From Companilactobacillus nantensis DSM 16982 (GTDB lineage Bacteria > Bacillota > Bacilli > Lactobacillales > Lactobacillaceae): a stretch of DNA of 64,000 nt. Location of the stretch: NCBI RefSeq assembly GCF_001435815.1, contig NZ_AZFV01000004.1, forward strand, positions 1-64,000, given 5' to 3'. Made by a program: the position numbers and the translations under genes. Positions 45,485-53,999 of the stretch are shown here, piece by piece (position 1 is the stretch's first letter; every line of letters begins with the position of its first letter). The notes beneath the pieces were generated by a model. It did not search any database and was not told where the DNA came from. It was given only the letters and a program-made list of their open reading frames with translations.

Positions 45485-45497
45485 GGAGAAATGACTT

Positions 45498-46124
45498 ATG
45501 ACAAAAACAATTTTATTCGACGTGGACGGAACACTGGTTGATACCGAAAAGACAATCATTAAATCATGGCAGAAAACTTTAAAAGACACTTTGAATATTG
45601 AGCCTCCTGCTGAAGAACTTTTCTATGTCTTGGGTATCCCAGGAACTAAGGCTGTTCAAAAGTATTCAACTAATCCTCAACAGAGCCAAGAATTATTAAA
45701 ACTCTGGGAACACAATGACCACCAAATGTTCCACTATTCTAAACTCTTCTCTGGTATTGAAACAATGCTCCAACAACTGATCGACAAAGGTATTAAATTG
45801 GGCGTTGTCACATCGCGAACTAATAAAGAAATGCAAATTGTTTTAGATAAGTTCAACCTCGAAAAATATTTCACTACTTTTATCACTGCTTCAAAAACAA
45901 AGCTTCATAAACCAAACCCTGAACCAATCTTAAAGGCTATTGAAACCTTAAAAATCGATCCAACCGACACACTTTATATTGGCGATTCAATTTATGATTT
46001 CCAATGTGCTCGCAATGCTCAAGTGGAGTTTGCTTTAGCTAGTTGGGGTGCCAAAGATAATCCTGAATTTTCTAAAGTTGACTACTTATTAAAGCAACCA
46101 ACCGATTTAGTTAAATTGGTTTAA
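45498..46124 (+). CDS. HAD-family hydrolase (phosphoglycolate phosphatase/PpaX-like)
   Basis: 208-residue HAD subfamily IA phosphatase with all four motifs: FDVDGTLVDTE, VVTSRTN, Lys in HKPNPEP and IGDSIYDFQCA. Helical cap after motif I. Similar proteins act on sugar phosphates, phosphoglycolate or pyrophosphate. AAGGAG site; co-transcribed with the upstream DeoR gene. Confidence 0.87.
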   Translation: MTKTILFDVDGTLVDTEKTIIKSWQKTLKDTLNIEPPAEELFYVLGIPGTKAVQKYSTNPQQSQELLKLWEHNDHQMFHYSKLFSGIETMLQQLIDKGIKLGVVTSRTNKEMQIVLDKFNLEKYFTTFITASKTKLHKPNPEPILKAIETLKIDPTDTLYIGDSIYDFQCARNAQVEFALASWGAKDNPEFSKVDYLLKQPTDLVKLV

Positions 46125-46136
46125 TTATATGGGATA

Positions 46137-46173
46137 CAAAAAACACACCTATTTATTTTTAGGTGTGTTTTTA
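46137..46173. terminator. Bidirectional terminator
   Basis: AAAAACACACCTA / TAGGTGTGTTTTT stem between the convergent HAD and flavoprotein genes. Confidence 0.85.
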
Positions 46174-46206
46174 TCGTTCTACACTATCTCAACCGATAAT
46201 TATTTT

Positions 46207-47595
46207 TTAGTTTTGTAAATATTTAAAGACCTGTTGTCCCGCTTGACGACCGAAGACAACTGTTTCAGCTATCGAATTGCCACCAATACGATTATTTCCA
46301 TGTAAACCACCAGCTACTTCACCAGCCGCAAACAAACCTTTAATAACTTGTCCAGATTCGTTTAAGACTTGGGTCTGATGGTTAATTGCCACACCACCCA
46401 TTGTGTAGTGAACGGCCGGAGCAATGTGAATCGCATAAAACGGTGCATCTGATATATTGCGTTCCATACCTGTTGTCCGACCAAATACCGTGTCACTTTG
46501 CGTTTTTACAGCTTGGTCCCAGTCAGAAACCGTTTGTTCCAAAACTTTTGGATCAACATTAATCTCTGTTGCTAGCTCTGCCAAAGTTTGACCTGCTTTT
46601 ACTAAACCAACATGATCATAAAATTCAATTGCTTTAACACGATTACGAATATCTCGATCAAAGATTAAGTAAGCACCAGTTCCACCTAAATCGTCGATGG
46701 CTTTTGTGACATTTTTTCTCGTATCCAATTCATTAACGAACCGCTGACCAGCATTATCGACTAAAATAGCCCCCTCTCCACGAACGGCTTCACCAATCAA
46801 AAATGCATGTGGAGTATCTTGTTGAACTGTTGGATGAACTTGGATTTGGTCCATATCAACTAGCTTAGCTCCAACTTTTTGAGCCAACTTCAAGCCATCA
46901 CCAGTTGCTCCCGGTTGATTAGTAGTTCGCAAGCTTAAAAGATCGGAACGATATTCAGCCAACAAATCTTTGCCAGCACCGAAACCACCAGTTGCTAAGA
47001 CGACTGCATCAGCCTTAATCGTGACCTCCTGGTCAATTTCAGCTTTAACACCAGTAATTTGACCATTTTCAGTTAATAAATCAGTTACTTTAATATTGTC
47101 AAACAATGGAATCTCATCTTTAGCAACCCACTTCAATAATTCAGTTACTAAATAACCACCGATTGGAGCTAACGAACTAGGGCGATGTGTCCGCATCGTT
47201 TTCATTCCACCAGTGATAGTCAAATCATCAAGTTCAATACCATGTTGTGCCAACCAATCGATTGCTAAGGCACCGTGTTCTGTGAAGAACTTGAGTAATT
47301 CAGTATTATTTTGTTTGCCACCGCCGAGATAAGTTTCATTATAAAAGTCTTCAAAACTATCAACAATTTTGTGGTCAAGTTGAACTGAAGTTTCAGCAGC
47401 ATTCATTCCTGACGATGCTCTGGTTGTATTACCACCAATTTTATCCATTTTCTCTAAAATAACTGGCGAAAGTCCGAGTTCGTATGCTTGAATGGCACTC
47501 GTTAGACCAGTTCCACCGGAACCAATAATGATAACGTCATAATGGTCCTTTAATTGATCAATTGTTGTTGGTTCAAAAACAAATTTTTTAGCCAT
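46207..47595 (-). CDS. Fumarate reductase flavoprotein (flavocytochrome c-like)
   Basis: 462-residue soluble FAD-dependent fumarate/succinate-type oxidoreductase. FAD motif VIIIGSGGTGLTSAIQA near residue 27, then GGNTTRASSGMNAA, GGFGAG, the active-site block HPTVQ..FLIGEAVRGEGAILV and C-terminal FAGEVAGGLHGNNRIGGNSIAE. No heme or FMN-binding domain and no iron-sulfur partner gene. Just after fumC, so it likely makes succinate from fumarate. The start at 47595 follows GAGGAG. Confidence 0.9.
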   Translation of the reverse strand: MAKKFVFEPTTIDQLKDHYDVIIIGSGGTGLTSAIQAYELGLSPVILEKMDKIGGNTTRASSGMNAAETSVQLDHKIVDSFEDFYNETYLGGGKQNNTELLKFFTEHGALAIDWLAQHGIELDDLTITGGMKTMRTHRPSSLAPIGGYLVTELLKWVAKDEIPLFDNIKVTDLLTENGQITGVKAEIDQEVTIKADAVVLATGGFGAGKDLLAEYRSDLLSLRTTNQPGATGDGLKLAQKVGAKLVDMDQIQVHPTVQQDTPHAFLIGEAVRGEGAILVDNAGQRFVNELDTRKNVTKAIDDLGGTGAYLIFDRDIRNRVKAIEFYDHVGLVKAGQTLAELATEINVDPKVLEQTVSDWDQAVKTQSDTVFGRTTGMERNISDAPFYAIHIAPAVHYTMGGVAINHQTQVLNESGQVIKGLFAAGEVAGGLHGNNRIGGNSIAETVVFGRQAGQQVFKYLQN

Positions 47596-47596
47596 T

Positions 47597-48982
47597 TTAG
47601 TTCTCCTCAATATTAGTCATATCAATCGGTACGACCCATTTATCGAACTGTTCTTCAGTTAATTTACCTGACTTGAGAGCGGCAACTTTCAATGTTGTCC
47701 CATCATGTAACGCTTGTTGGGCAATTTCAGCACTCTCATGATATCCAATATGTGGTGATAAGGCAGTAACTGTCATCAATGATTGATCAACTAGTTCAGC
47801 CATCCGTTTTTCATTGACCGTCAAACCAGCAATCATTTTATCGGCAAAGCTAGTCATTGTGCCAGTCAATAATTCAGCTGACTCTAGGAAAGTATAAATC
47901 AACACTGGTTTGTAAACATTCATTTCAAAGTTACCTTGACTAGCAGCAACATTGACTGTGACATCATTTCCCATAACGCGGACTGCTGCCATCGTAATTG
48001 CTTCAGCTTGGGTCGGATTAACTTTCCCAGGCATAATTGATGAACCAGGCTCATTCGCCGGAATATTCAATTCACCATAACCAGATCTTGGACCACTGGC
48101 TAGAAAACGCACGTCATTAGCAATCTTCAAGAGATCACTGGCCAATGTCTTGATTGCACCATGGACGACATTTAAGCCTGAATGAGCAGCTAATCCATAA
48201 AATTTATTCGTTTCAGCGGTAAATTCATGTTCGTAAGCCTGACTCATTTGGTCAGCTATTTTATCGGCAAAACCCGGAGCGGCATTTAAACCTGTTCCGA
48301 CGGCTGTTCCACCCATAGCTAATTCACCCAGTGTTTTATTCAACGTTTTCAAATAATCTAAATCATGTTCAAGCGCACTGACCCAACCACTCACTTCTTG
48401 CCCAAAAGTTAATGGTGTGGCGTCTTGCAAATGTGTCCGGCCAATTTTAACGACCTTCCAATACTTAGCTTGTTTTTGTTTTAATTCATCAATCAAATGT
48501 TGTGTTGCTTCTTCAAGCTTATCAACTGCCATGGCGGCAGTAATATTCATTGCTGTGGGGAAAATGTCATTGGAACTTTGACCATGATTGACATCATCAT
48601 TGGGCAAAATTTCAATTTTACTATTAATTCTTTGAGCCACATGGGCAACAACTTCGTTCACATTCATGTTAGTTTGTGTTCCAGAGCCTGTTTGGTAAAC
48701 AACTAAAGGAAAATCTTTACGTAAGTCAGCATCTTCAAGACTTAGAAGTTGGTCAATTGACTCAACAATCAAGTCAGCTTTATCGGCAGAAATTGCTTGA
48801 ACTTCTTTGTTAGCAATCGCTGCAGCCTTCTTTATTTGTAATAAAGCTTTGATAATTTCGAGTGGCATCTTCGCACCAGTTGAGAAATTATTACGACTAC
48901 GTTCAGTTTGAGCGCCCCAGAGTGCATCAACTGGGATTTTAACAGCACCGAGTGTATCTTCTTCAATTCTATAATCAGACAT
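47597..48982 (-). CDS. fumC: Fumarate hydratase class II
   Basis: 461-residue fumarase that interconverts malate and fumarate. Signature GSSIMPGKVNPTQ near residue 315, GSGTQTNMNVNEV and HVGRTHLQDATPLT-like GRTHLQDATPLTFGQEVSG. The start at 48982 follows GGAGGG. One base separates its stop from the flavoprotein start, so the two are one operon: malate to fumarate to succinate. Confidence 0.95.
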   Translation of the reverse strand: MSDYRIEEDTLGAVKIPVDALWGAQTERSRNNFSTGAKMPLEIIKALLQIKKAAAIANKEVQAISADKADLIVESIDQLLSLEDADLRKDFPLVVYQTGSGTQTNMNVNEVVAHVAQRINSKIEILPNDDVNHGQSSNDIFPTAMNITAAMAVDKLEEATQHLIDELKQKQAKYWKVVKIGRTHLQDATPLTFGQEVSGWVSALEHDLDYLKTLNKTLGELAMGGTAVGTGLNAAPGFADKIADQMSQAYEHEFTAETNKFYGLAAHSGLNVVHGAIKTLASDLLKIANDVRFLASGPRSGYGELNIPANEPGSSIMPGKVNPTQAEAITMAAVRVMGNDVTVNVAASQGNFEMNVYKPVLIYTFLESAELLTGTMTSFADKMIAGLTVNEKRMAELVDQSLMTVTALSPHIGYHESAEIAQQALHDGTTLKVAALKSGKLTEEQFDKWVVPIDMTNIEEN

Positions 48983-49042
48983 TTTTTCCCTCCAAAACAA
49001 AGTAATTACCTTAATTATAGCGGAGTTGAAAGTTTGGACAAA

Positions 49043-49075
49043 ACAAAAAGAGCGTGTTTTTCAACACACCCTTAA
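49043..49075 (-). terminator. Terminator of the YfcC gene
   Basis: GGTGTGTT / AACACGC hairpin read on the minus strand, followed by a T-rich run; lies between the YfcC stop and fumC. Confidence 0.6.
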
Positions 49076-49078
49076 TTT

Positions 49079-50608
49079 TTAAATCAGCACTCCGACACTC
49101 AAGAAAACCAGTATCAAGAGAACTATCATAACTAATAGTTTCATCACAAATTTAAGCCATTTATCAAAACCAACGTTAACCATGGCAAGTGATACCAAGA
49201 TCAAACCTGTTGGTGCAATTAGTCCAATCAAGCCCTGGCCCCAGTTATACGCATTGATAATCATGGATCTGTCAATTCCCACAACATCGGCTAATGGTGC
49301 CATGATAGGCATAGATAGAACTGCCAAACCTGATGATGATTGAATGAAGAATCCTAAGATAATATATACGAAGAATAGTACACAGATAAATAGCACACTG
49401 TTCATACCTTTAATTTGGTTACTGAAGTAGTTCATGATGGTATCACTAACAAAACTCTTTTCCATTACGATACCAACTGATCTAGCCAAACCAACGGTCA
49501 AAGCAACACCTAACAAGTCTCCAGCCCCGGAAACGAAACTATCAACAAACTTGCTTTCTTTCAAACCAGCTGTAAATATCAAAACGTAAGTTACAGCCAA
49601 GAAAACAACCGCAATTTCAGTGAAGTACCACCCTAGTTGTTGCACACCATAAATCATCACAACGAAACCTAATGCAAAGACAATCAGTGATAACTTCTGG
49701 CGCATTGTAAAATCACCTTTGGAGTTTAAATCTAAATCGCCTAAGAATTTCTCTTTATCAGACTCCGCTTGGTCAGCAACAAATGATTTGGAAGGATCTT
49801 TTCTAACTTTTTCAGCGTAGTGAATCGTGTAAATAATTGAAATACCAATTGATGCGACCCACATCAAAACTCTCATTGGCATACCGTCAGTGAAATTGAT
49901 TCCGGCAGCGTTAGAAGCAATAACGGTCGAGAATGGATTAATGGTCGAACTCATTGAACCAATCGCAGTACCTAAATATACCGCCGCAACCACGGTCAAC
50001 GTATCATACCCTGCCAATAAGAATATTGGAATCAAAATTGGATAGAAGGCAATGGTTTCTTCAGCCATACCAAAAGTAGTCCCACCTAAACCAATCAAGG
50101 CAGTTACAATCACAATCAACCACTTCTGCTTACCTTTCAACACTTCAGATAAACGCATCATTCCGGAGTTCATCGCCCCAGTTTGATTAACGACCCCAAT
50201 AACTCCACCAAGAATCAGTACGAAAACGATGATATCGACACTATCAACGATACCTTGAACTTGTGAAGTTAAAAATTGATTAATCGTCCCAAAGAGCCCT
50301 CGTTTGGGCTTTTTTATTTCACGATAAGTATTCGGAATGGCAGCTGGACGATAAATTGTTCCATCCTTAAACTTTGAAACATCGATTTTGATCTTATAAT
50401 TATCGAGTGTCTTTTGTGTAGCACTCTTTTTGATTGTCTTACCAGATGCCTCGGTAATGACAAATTTATCCAACCCTGAATTGTATTCCAAGGTACTATA
50501 TTTACCTGATGGAATAAAGAAAGTCAGAGCTTGAACCATAATTAAAACAATAATAATAACAGTATACGCGGACGGAAAGCTGTGCTTTTTCTTCTTAGCA
50601 TTTGCCAT
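49079..50608 (-). CDS. YfcC-family membrane transporter
   Basis: 509-residue membrane protein with 12 or so helices, of the YfcC/DcuC (C4-dicarboxylate) superfamily, PF03606. A Lys-rich N-terminus precedes the first helix; a long extracytoplasmic loop (about residues 35-110) is typical. Conserved GLGGTTFGMAEETIAFYPILIP and STINPFSTVIASNAAGI. Relatives move dicarboxylates, arginine/ornithine or short-chain acids. Next to fumC and the reductase, C4-dicarboxylate transport is the best guess. The start at 50608 follows AGAGGGG. A cre-like site lies upstream. Confidence 0.85.
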   Translation of the reverse strand: MANAKKKKHSFPSAYTVIIIVLIMVQALTFFIPSGKYSTLEYNSGLDKFVITEASGKTIKKSATQKTLDNYKIKIDVSKFKDGTIYRPAAIPNTYREIKKPKRGLFGTINQFLTSQVQGIVDSVDIIVFVLILGGVIGVVNQTGAMNSGMMRLSEVLKGKQKWLIVIVTALIGLGGTTFGMAEETIAFYPILIPIFLLAGYDTLTVVAAVYLGTAIGSMSSTINPFSTVIASNAAGINFTDGMPMRVLMWVASIGISIIYTIHYAEKVRKDPSKSFVADQAESDKEKFLGDLDLNSKGDFTMRQKLSLIVFALGFVVMIYGVQQLGWYFTEIAVVFLAVTYVLIFTAGLKESKFVDSFVSGAGDLLGVALTVGLARSVGIVMEKSFVSDTIMNYFSNQIKGMNSVLFICVLFFVYIILGFFIQSSSGLAVLSMPIMAPLADVVGIDRSMIINAYNWGQGLIGLIAPTGLILVSLAMVNVGFDKWLKFVMKLLVMIVLLILVFLSVGVLI

Positions 50609-50665
50609 GTTTGTCCCCTCTTTTCCCATTAATTAAATCCTTCACAATTCAATTATATCAGGAAA

Positions 50666-50679
50666 AGAAAACGTTTCCA
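50666..50679 (-). promoter_or_regulatory. Candidate cre (CcpA) site upstream of the YfcC gene
   Basis: AGAAAACGTTTCCA matches 12 of 14 cre positions, about 60 bases before the start codon. Confidence 0.5.
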
Positions 50680-50692
50680 TTAGATTATTATT

Positions 50693-50806
50693 TTATTTAT
50701 TTAATTTACGCTTACTGTCCTTAATGGCACGTAAAGCGCGCTTTCGAGTCTTAATGTTAGGACTCTTCAATCTACGATAAGCAGTTGCTGTAGTCATTTT
50801 TTCCAT
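50693..50806 (-). CDS. Small basic protein, 37 aa (putative metal homeostasis protein)
   Basis: Short ORF with a GGGAG site 7 bases before the ATG, coding for a Lys/Arg-rich peptide containing TATAYRRLKSPNIKTRKRAL. It lies directly after zinc-independent rpmG and rpsN on the same strand. Similar short ORFs beside zinc-free ribosomal protein paralogues in Firmicutes are annotated as putative metal homeostasis proteins; its real function is unknown. It may be a ribosome-associated peptide. Confidence 0.65.
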   Translation of the reverse strand: MEKMTTATAYRRLKSPNIKTRKRALRAIKDSKRKLNK

Positions 50807-50820
50807 AATATTTCTCCCTT

Positions 50821-51090
50821 TTACCAACTAGCTTTTTTAACACCCGGAATCTGACCGGCATGAGCTAATTGTCTAAAATTCAAACGTGACATCCCAAATT
50901 TACGCATATAAGCGTGAGGACGTCCGTCTAATGAGTCACGGTTCTTTAAACGAACAGGACTTGAATCTCTTGGTAGTTTTGAAAGAGCGATGTAATTACC
51001 CTTAGCCTTTAGTTCCTTACGAATTTCAGCGTAACGAGCTACCAATTCCATTTGTTTCTTGTTTCTTGCAATCTTTGATTTTTTTGCCAT
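50821..51090 (-). CDS. rpsN: 30S ribosomal protein S14, zinc-independent paralogue
   Basis: 89-residue S14 with normal C-terminal [40 protein letters not shown] but no Cys residues, so it lacks the zinc ribbon. Such copies replace the zinc-binding S14 during zinc shortage and are usually Zur-controlled. Its ATG overlaps the rpmG stop by one base. Confidence 0.95.
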   Translation of the reverse strand: MAKKSKIARNKKQMELVARYAEIRKELKAKGNYIALSKLPRDSSPVRLKNRDSLDGRPHAYMRKFGMSRLNFRQLAHAGQIPGVKKASW

Positions 51091-51239
51091 TATTTTACCT
51101 CTTTAAAAATTTCCCTTTGTCTTGTTTTTGGTGAATATTTCATTAATTCCAAACGATCTGGATGGTTCTGTTTATTTTTACTTGTTAAGTAGAGACGCTC
51201 ATTTGTCTTACTACACTCTAAAATTATATTTTGACGCAT
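51090..51239 (-). CDS. rpmG: 50S ribosomal protein L33
   Basis: 49 codons: begins [20 protein letters not shown] and ends [10 protein letters not shown], the L33 pattern. Only one Cys (Cys9) remains of the four zinc ligands of the CxxC form, so it is the zinc-independent type. Stop TAA overlaps the rpsN ATG. AGAGG site. First gene of rpmG-rpsN-small ORF, which looks like a zinc-starvation operon. Confidence 0.92.
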   Translation of the reverse strand: MRQNIILECSKTNERLYLTSKNKQNHPDRLELMKYSPKTRQREIFKEVK

Positions 51240-51282
51240 TATAAATCCTCTGTTTCTAAATAGTAATTTTTATCATCTATCT

Positions 51283-51311
51283 ATAATATTCATTTTTTAT
51301 TTGAAAGTCAA
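51283..51311 (-). promoter_or_regulatory. Promoter of rpmG-rpsN
   Basis: On the minus strand TTGACT (51306-51311), 17-base spacer, TATTAT (51283-51288), about 45 bases before rpmG. I see no clear Zur or AdcR box; AAAAATTACTATTT just downstream is the only candidate. Confidence 0.6.
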
Positions 51312-51327
51312 TTATTTAGTTTTTGGG

Positions 51328-51395
51328 GGCCGCCTCCGGGTGTGAGTCAATGAATCCGGCTGTGAGGACCTTTCTCACATCTTTCAGCGGCATTA
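51328..51395 (-). repeat. Internally deleted copy of repeat family A
   Basis: Read on the minus strand it starts GCCGCTGAAAGATGTGAG and then passes straight to GGTCCTCACAGC..CTCACACCCGGAGGCGG, the right-hand end of family A copies (compare GGTCCTCACAGC at 14715-14726 and CCCGGAGGCGG at 17252-17262). The three inner hairpins are missing, yet GCCGC/GCGGC and TGTGAG/CTCACA still let the ends pair. Confidence 0.55.
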
Positions 51396-51414
51396 AAAAA
51401 ATGAATTTTATGTG

Positions 51415-51443
51415 TTGACATTAATTCGGTACCGAACTATAAT
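51415..51443 (+). promoter_or_regulatory. Consensus promoter of the MarR/ABC operon with embedded operator
   Basis: TTGACA (51415-51420) and TATAAT (51438-51443) are perfect -35 and -10 hexamers with a 17-base spacer. The spacer is almost filled by the perfect palindrome TTCGGTACCGAA (51425-51436), so a bound repressor would block RNA polymerase. Confidence 0.85.
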
Positions 51444-51459
51444 TCATTTTGCAATAAAG

Positions 51460-51471
51460 TTCGGTACCGAA
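51460..51471 (+). promoter_or_regulatory. Second operator copy of the MarR/ABC operon
   Basis: Second perfect TTCGGTACCGAA, 35 bp from the first (centre to centre), just after the predicted transcription start. Likely bound by the MarR protein encoded 36 bases downstream. Confidence 0.8.
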
Positions 51472-51506
51472 TTAATTTCATATAAACGAAAAGAGGAATT
51501 TTAAAT

Positions 51507-52205
51507 ATGAGTAAACTTACAGATGATTTAATGAAACAACTACGTTTTATCAGTGAAGCCGGTAACTACTTCATGAGCCAAAAGAAACAAAAGCTAACTG
51601 GTCAACAACGTGTACTGGCTATTCTCAAGCTTGAAGATGGCTTAACTCAAAACTATCTTGCCGAAGTTTTAGATCTCCGTCCTAGTTCAGTCGCAGAGCT
51701 ATTGAAGAAAATGGAAACTAACGGTGACATCACTCGAACCGAAGATGAACAGGATAAACGAACAAAACATGTTCATTTAACTGATGCTGGTCGCCAAAAA
51801 GCTGAAACAAATGCCTCACTTAAAAATGACGATTATAGTGAAACTTTCTTTGCTGGTTTAAATGCTGATGAACAAACACAGTTCAGTGATTACCTTCAAA
51901 AGATTTCCGATGGTTGGGATGAAGATTTCCAAAAGAATTCCGCTAAGTTCGTTGATCCGACTGACAAATTCAAAGCTATGCTCAACATGCGTGATCAAAT
52001 GATGCATATGCGTGATGATATGACCGATGAGGAAATTAACCAAATGCGTCATGAAATGAGAAAAAACATGCACAATATGCCATTTGATGGTCGTTGCCGT
52101 CCTGACTTTAGAATGCCAAGACATGACCATCATGAAGATGGTGATTTTGGACATGGTCACAGACCTGACTTTCGTAACAACTTCTGGCGTGGACCAGAAT
52201 ACTAA
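51507..52205 (+). CDS. MarR-family regulator with a long Met/His-rich tail
   Basis: 232 residues. A normal MarR winged helix occupies about residues 25-105 (LTGQQRVLAILKLEDGLTQNYLAEVLDLRPSSVAELLKKMETNGDITRTEDEQDKRTKHVHLT). The C-terminus is extended by about 70 residues rich in Met, His, Asp and Arg (MHMRDDM, RHEMRKNMHNM, RHDHHEDGDFGHGH). Typical MarR proteins end near residue 145-150. The tail could bind metal or DNA; this is inference. AGAGGA site. First gene of an operon with an ABC exporter under two perfect operators. Confidence 0.9.
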   Translation: MSKLTDDLMKQLRFISEAGNYFMSQKKQKLTGQQRVLAILKLEDGLTQNYLAEVLDLRPSSVAELLKKMETNGDITRTEDEQDKRTKHVHLTDAGRQKAETNASLKNDDYSETFFAGLNADEQTQFSDYLQKISDGWDEDFQKNSAKFVDPTDKFKAMLNMRDQMMHMRDDMTDEEINQMRHEMRKNMHNMPFDGRCRPDFRMPRHDHHEDGDFGHGHRPDFRNNFWRGPEY

Positions 52206-52229
52206 TTTTAATTTTGTGAGGATATTACA

Positions 52230-53996
52230 ATGCACAATGGAGCAATGATGGGACGTGAATTGCCAAAGCGTAACGGCACATTCAAGTTCCGAGATTTTAT
52301 GCGTTTGATTAACAGTGTTAACCCTAAGAAATCACTCTTTATCTTGGGAATGCTACTAAGTTTAGTAACTAGTGGTGCTAGTTTAGTCGTACCACAATTA
52401 ACGAAGGGTTTAGTCGATACGAGTGGACTTTCCAAAATTGATAGTAAAATGTTAGTTGTTTTAGTCTTAGCATTTTTAGTTCAATTAATTTTTGGAACAG
52501 TCGGCAGTTTTATTCTCCGTTATGTCGGTGAAAGCTCTGTCAAAACATTACGTGAAAAGTTATGGGCTCACCTATTACAATTACCCGTTGATTATTTTGA
52601 CGATCATAAATCAGGTGAAACAAGTTCCCGATTAGTCAATGATACAAGTGTTATCAAAGATTTAATCACATCTCAATTTCCAAACTTCATCACCGGAGCT
52701 ATACAATTAATCGGTTCCATGATTATTTTGTTTTTCATGGACTGGAAAATGGCTTCATTAATGTTTGGTATCATCCCTATCTTTGTCTTGATTCTATTAC
52801 CAATTGGTCGAATAATGTCAAAACTAGGTCGCAAACTCCAAGCAGCCACGGCCGATTTTAATGCTGATGCTAGTGAAAAATTAGCTGAAGTTCGTTTAAT
52901 TAAATCTAGCAACGGTGAAAGTTTTGAACGTACAACTGGTGGTAATTTTATCGACAAGATTTTTAAAGTTGGTATTAAAGATGCTCGCGTTGAAGCTGTT
53001 TTACAACCAATCATGACAACTGCCATGTTAGGAATCTTCGTTGGTATTTTAGGCTATGGTGCCGTTAGAATCCAACAAGGTACCCTCTCAAGTGGATCAT
53101 TAGTTGCTTTCCTACTATATTTATTCAACATCATCACACCCGTAGCTAGTTTTGCTACATTCTTCTCTCAAGTTCAAAAAGCTATGGGTTCAACTGAACG
53201 CATCCAAGAAATCTTGCAAACCGAACCAGAGATAACAACAACTGGTAAAACGGTCAACGTTGAAGGACAAACTATTACTGCGGCTCACTTGGACTTCAGT
53301 TATGATTCTGATGAACCAATTTTGCATGACGTTTCCTTTGAAGCTAACCCTAATACAGTGATTGCCTTTGCTGGACCTTCTGGTGGTGGTAAATCAACTA
53401 TCTTCTCCCTATTAGAAAGATTTTATCAACCAGACAGTGGTTCAATTTTAATCGGTAATCAAGATATTAAGAATGTAGATTTAGCTAATTGGCGTTCACA
53501 AATTGGTTATGTTTCTCAAGATAGTGCTGTTTTTGCCGGTAGTATTCGCGACAACCTGCAATATGGTTTAAATAAACAATTGACCGATGAACAATTATGG
53601 CACGGCTTGTCATTAGCTTATGCAGATGAGTTCGTTCGCAACTTCCCTGATCAACTTGAAACTCAAATCGGTGAACGAGGCGTCAAACTTTCTGGTGGAC
53701 AAAAACAAAGAATTGCCATCGCCCGTGCCTTTCTCCGTGATCCAAAGATTTTGATGTTAGATGAAGCTACAGCCAGTCTTGACTCAGAATCCGAAGAAAA
53801 AGTTCAACGTGCTTTAGATCAACTGATGGTTGGCAGAACTACCTTAGTTATCGCACATAGACTCTCAACAATCGTTGATGCAGATCAAATTTACTTTATT
53901 GAACATGGTGCTGTTACTGGACATGGTACGCACCAAGAATTGATGAAGGACCATAGTTTGTATGCTCAATATGTGAAAGAGCAAGTTGTAAACTAG
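52230..53996 (+). CDS. ABC exporter, fused permease/ATPase (BmrA/MsbA-like)
   Basis: 588-residue half-transporter: six membrane helices (about residues 30-310) and an ATPase domain (about 345-580). The latter has Walker A GPSGGGKST, signature LSGGQKQR, Walker B ILMLDEATASLD and switch His in AHRLST. It would work as a homodimer pumping out drugs, lipids or peptides. Met/Arg-rich N-terminus. GTGAGG site. Co-transcribed with marR, 24 bases apart, so probably induced when its substrate releases the MarR protein. Confidence 0.92.
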   Translation: MHNGAMMGRELPKRNGTFKFRDFMRLINSVNPKKSLFILGMLLSLVTSGASLVVPQLTKGLVDTSGLSKIDSKMLVVLVLAFLVQLIFGTVGSFILRYVGESSVKTLREKLWAHLLQLPVDYFDDHKSGETSSRLVNDTSVIKDLITSQFPNFITGAIQLIGSMIILFFMDWKMASLMFGIIPIFVLILLPIGRIMSKLGRKLQAATADFNADASEKLAEVRLIKSSNGESFERTTGGNFIDKIFKVGIKDARVEAVLQPIMTTAMLGIFVGILGYGAVRIQQGTLSSGSLVAFLLYLFNIITPVASFATFFSQVQKAMGSTERIQEILQTEPEITTTGKTVNVEGQTITAAHLDFSYDSDEPILHDVSFEANPNTVIAFAGPSGGGKSTIFSLLERFYQPDSGSILIGNQDIKNVDLANWRSQIGYVSQDSAVFAGSIRDNLQYGLNKQLTDEQLWHGLSLAYADEFVRNFPDQLETQIGERGVKLSGGQKQRIAIARAFLRDPKILMLDEATASLDSESEEKVQRALDQLMVGRTTLVIAHRLSTIVDADQIYFIEHGAVTGHGTHQELMKDHSLYAQYVKEQVVN

Positions 53997-53999
53997 CGA

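Noticed and set aside
51240-51300. Zur or AdcR box before rpmG-rpsN
   Set aside because: Only a poor palindrome (AAAAATTACTATTT) is present; it matches neither consensus well enough to call.
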